6,287 bases of DNA from Methanobacteriota archaeon (lineage in GTDB: Archaea > Thermoplasmatota > Poseidoniia > Poseidoniales > Poseidoniaceae), in the NCBI GenBank assembly GCA_018623995.1, contig JAAZUV010000084.1:1-6287 (forward strand), in the 5' to 3' direction. The position numbers and the translations under genes were made by a program. Below are positions 6,058-6,287 of the stretch, piece after piece (positions within the stretch are counted from its first letter, which is position 1; every line of letters begins with the position of its first letter). The notes beneath the pieces were generated by a model that was given only the letters and a program-made list of their open reading frames with translations, searched no databases and was not told the DNA's origin.

Positions 6058-6287
6058 ATGGACCTCCTAGGAGACCAAGCCGTACTTCAGAACAACGCTC
6101 TTGAAGGAAAAACTGCCCTTATTTGTGGAGCAAGTCGTGGAATTGGAGCAGCAACTGCTCGTATTATGGCGAAAGCCGGAGCGAACGTCATTCTGGCATC
6201 ACGGAATGAGGAACAACTCAATTCCCTACTCAATGAACTTACAGAACTCGGGAGCGGCCATCATCAAACACTGGTCATGGATTTGGA
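6058..6287 (+). CDS. Short-chain dehydrogenase/reductase (5' part, runs off right edge)
   Basis: Only the first 76 codons are present. After a short N-terminal extension (residues 1-16), GKTALICGASRGIGAATA (17-34) gives the first beta strand and the glycine-rich G-x-x-x-G-x-G nucleotide-binding turn of classical SDR enzymes (G24, G28, G30). The second strand ends VILASRN (44-50); R49 after that strand is a pattern often seen in NADPH-preferring members. The catalytic Ser-Tyr-Lys lies beyond the window, so substrate and subfamily (for example FabG-like 3-oxoacyl reductase) cannot be settled. The gene starts 38 bp after the hydrolase stop, in the same direction, with no convincing terminator, TATA box or ribosome-binding site in the gap. 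It may be co-transcribed with aspS and the hydrolase. Confidence 0.88.
   Translation, partial: MDLLGDQAVLQNNALEGKTALICGASRGIGAATARIMAKAGANVILASRNEEQLNSLLNELTELGSGHHQTLVMDL

Noticed and set aside
1..6287. tRNA or rRNA genes, CRISPR array, insertion sequence or attachment site
   Set aside because: No cloverleaf-like segment, regularly spaced long repeat, transposase motif or flanking direct repeat was seen; almost the whole window is protein-coding.

Overview
The window most likely comes from an archaeon, possibly a marine Thermoplasmatota/Poseidoniales-like lineage. The archaeal/eukaryotic-type aspartyl-tRNA synthetase, a TATA-like box about 26 nt before its ATG (the geometry of a leaderless transcript), and a large secreted Ig-repeat protein rich in N-glycosylation sequons all point this way. 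The lineage is an inference, because archaeal-type AspRS also occurs in some bacteria and the S-adenosylmethionine synthetase here is of the bacterial/eukaryotic type. No rRNA, tRNA, CRISPR array, insertion sequence or phage gene was seen.

Layout. Positions 1-2459 (minus strand) hold the first 819 codons of a very large secreted protein that runs off the left edge. It has a signal peptide, Ig-like beta-sandwich units, and an SGNH-hydrolase domain that appears to sit inside one of those units. Positions 2521-3765 (minus) encode a complete methionine adenosyltransferase (metK), 61 bp upstream of the secreted protein and in the same direction. Positions 3766-3861 are a compact divergent promoter region with a G-run/T-run repeat. 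Positions 3862-5262 (plus) encode aspS. Ten bases later, at 5273-6019, lies an alpha/beta hydrolase with an HGGFW oxyanion motif. The 5' part of a short-chain dehydrogenase/reductase begins at 6058 and runs off the right edge.

How they fit together. metK and aspS are housekeeping genes (SAM supply; charging of tRNA-Asp and probably tRNA-Asn) transcribed divergently from one 96-bp spacer. The hydrolase and the reductase are probably co-transcribed with aspS, judging by spacing, but the sequence shows no shared pathway. The secreted protein is probably a surface or extracellular esterase-like protein and is the most unusual object in the window. The other genes are recognisable members of large families, and I do not see a clearly new multi-gene system.
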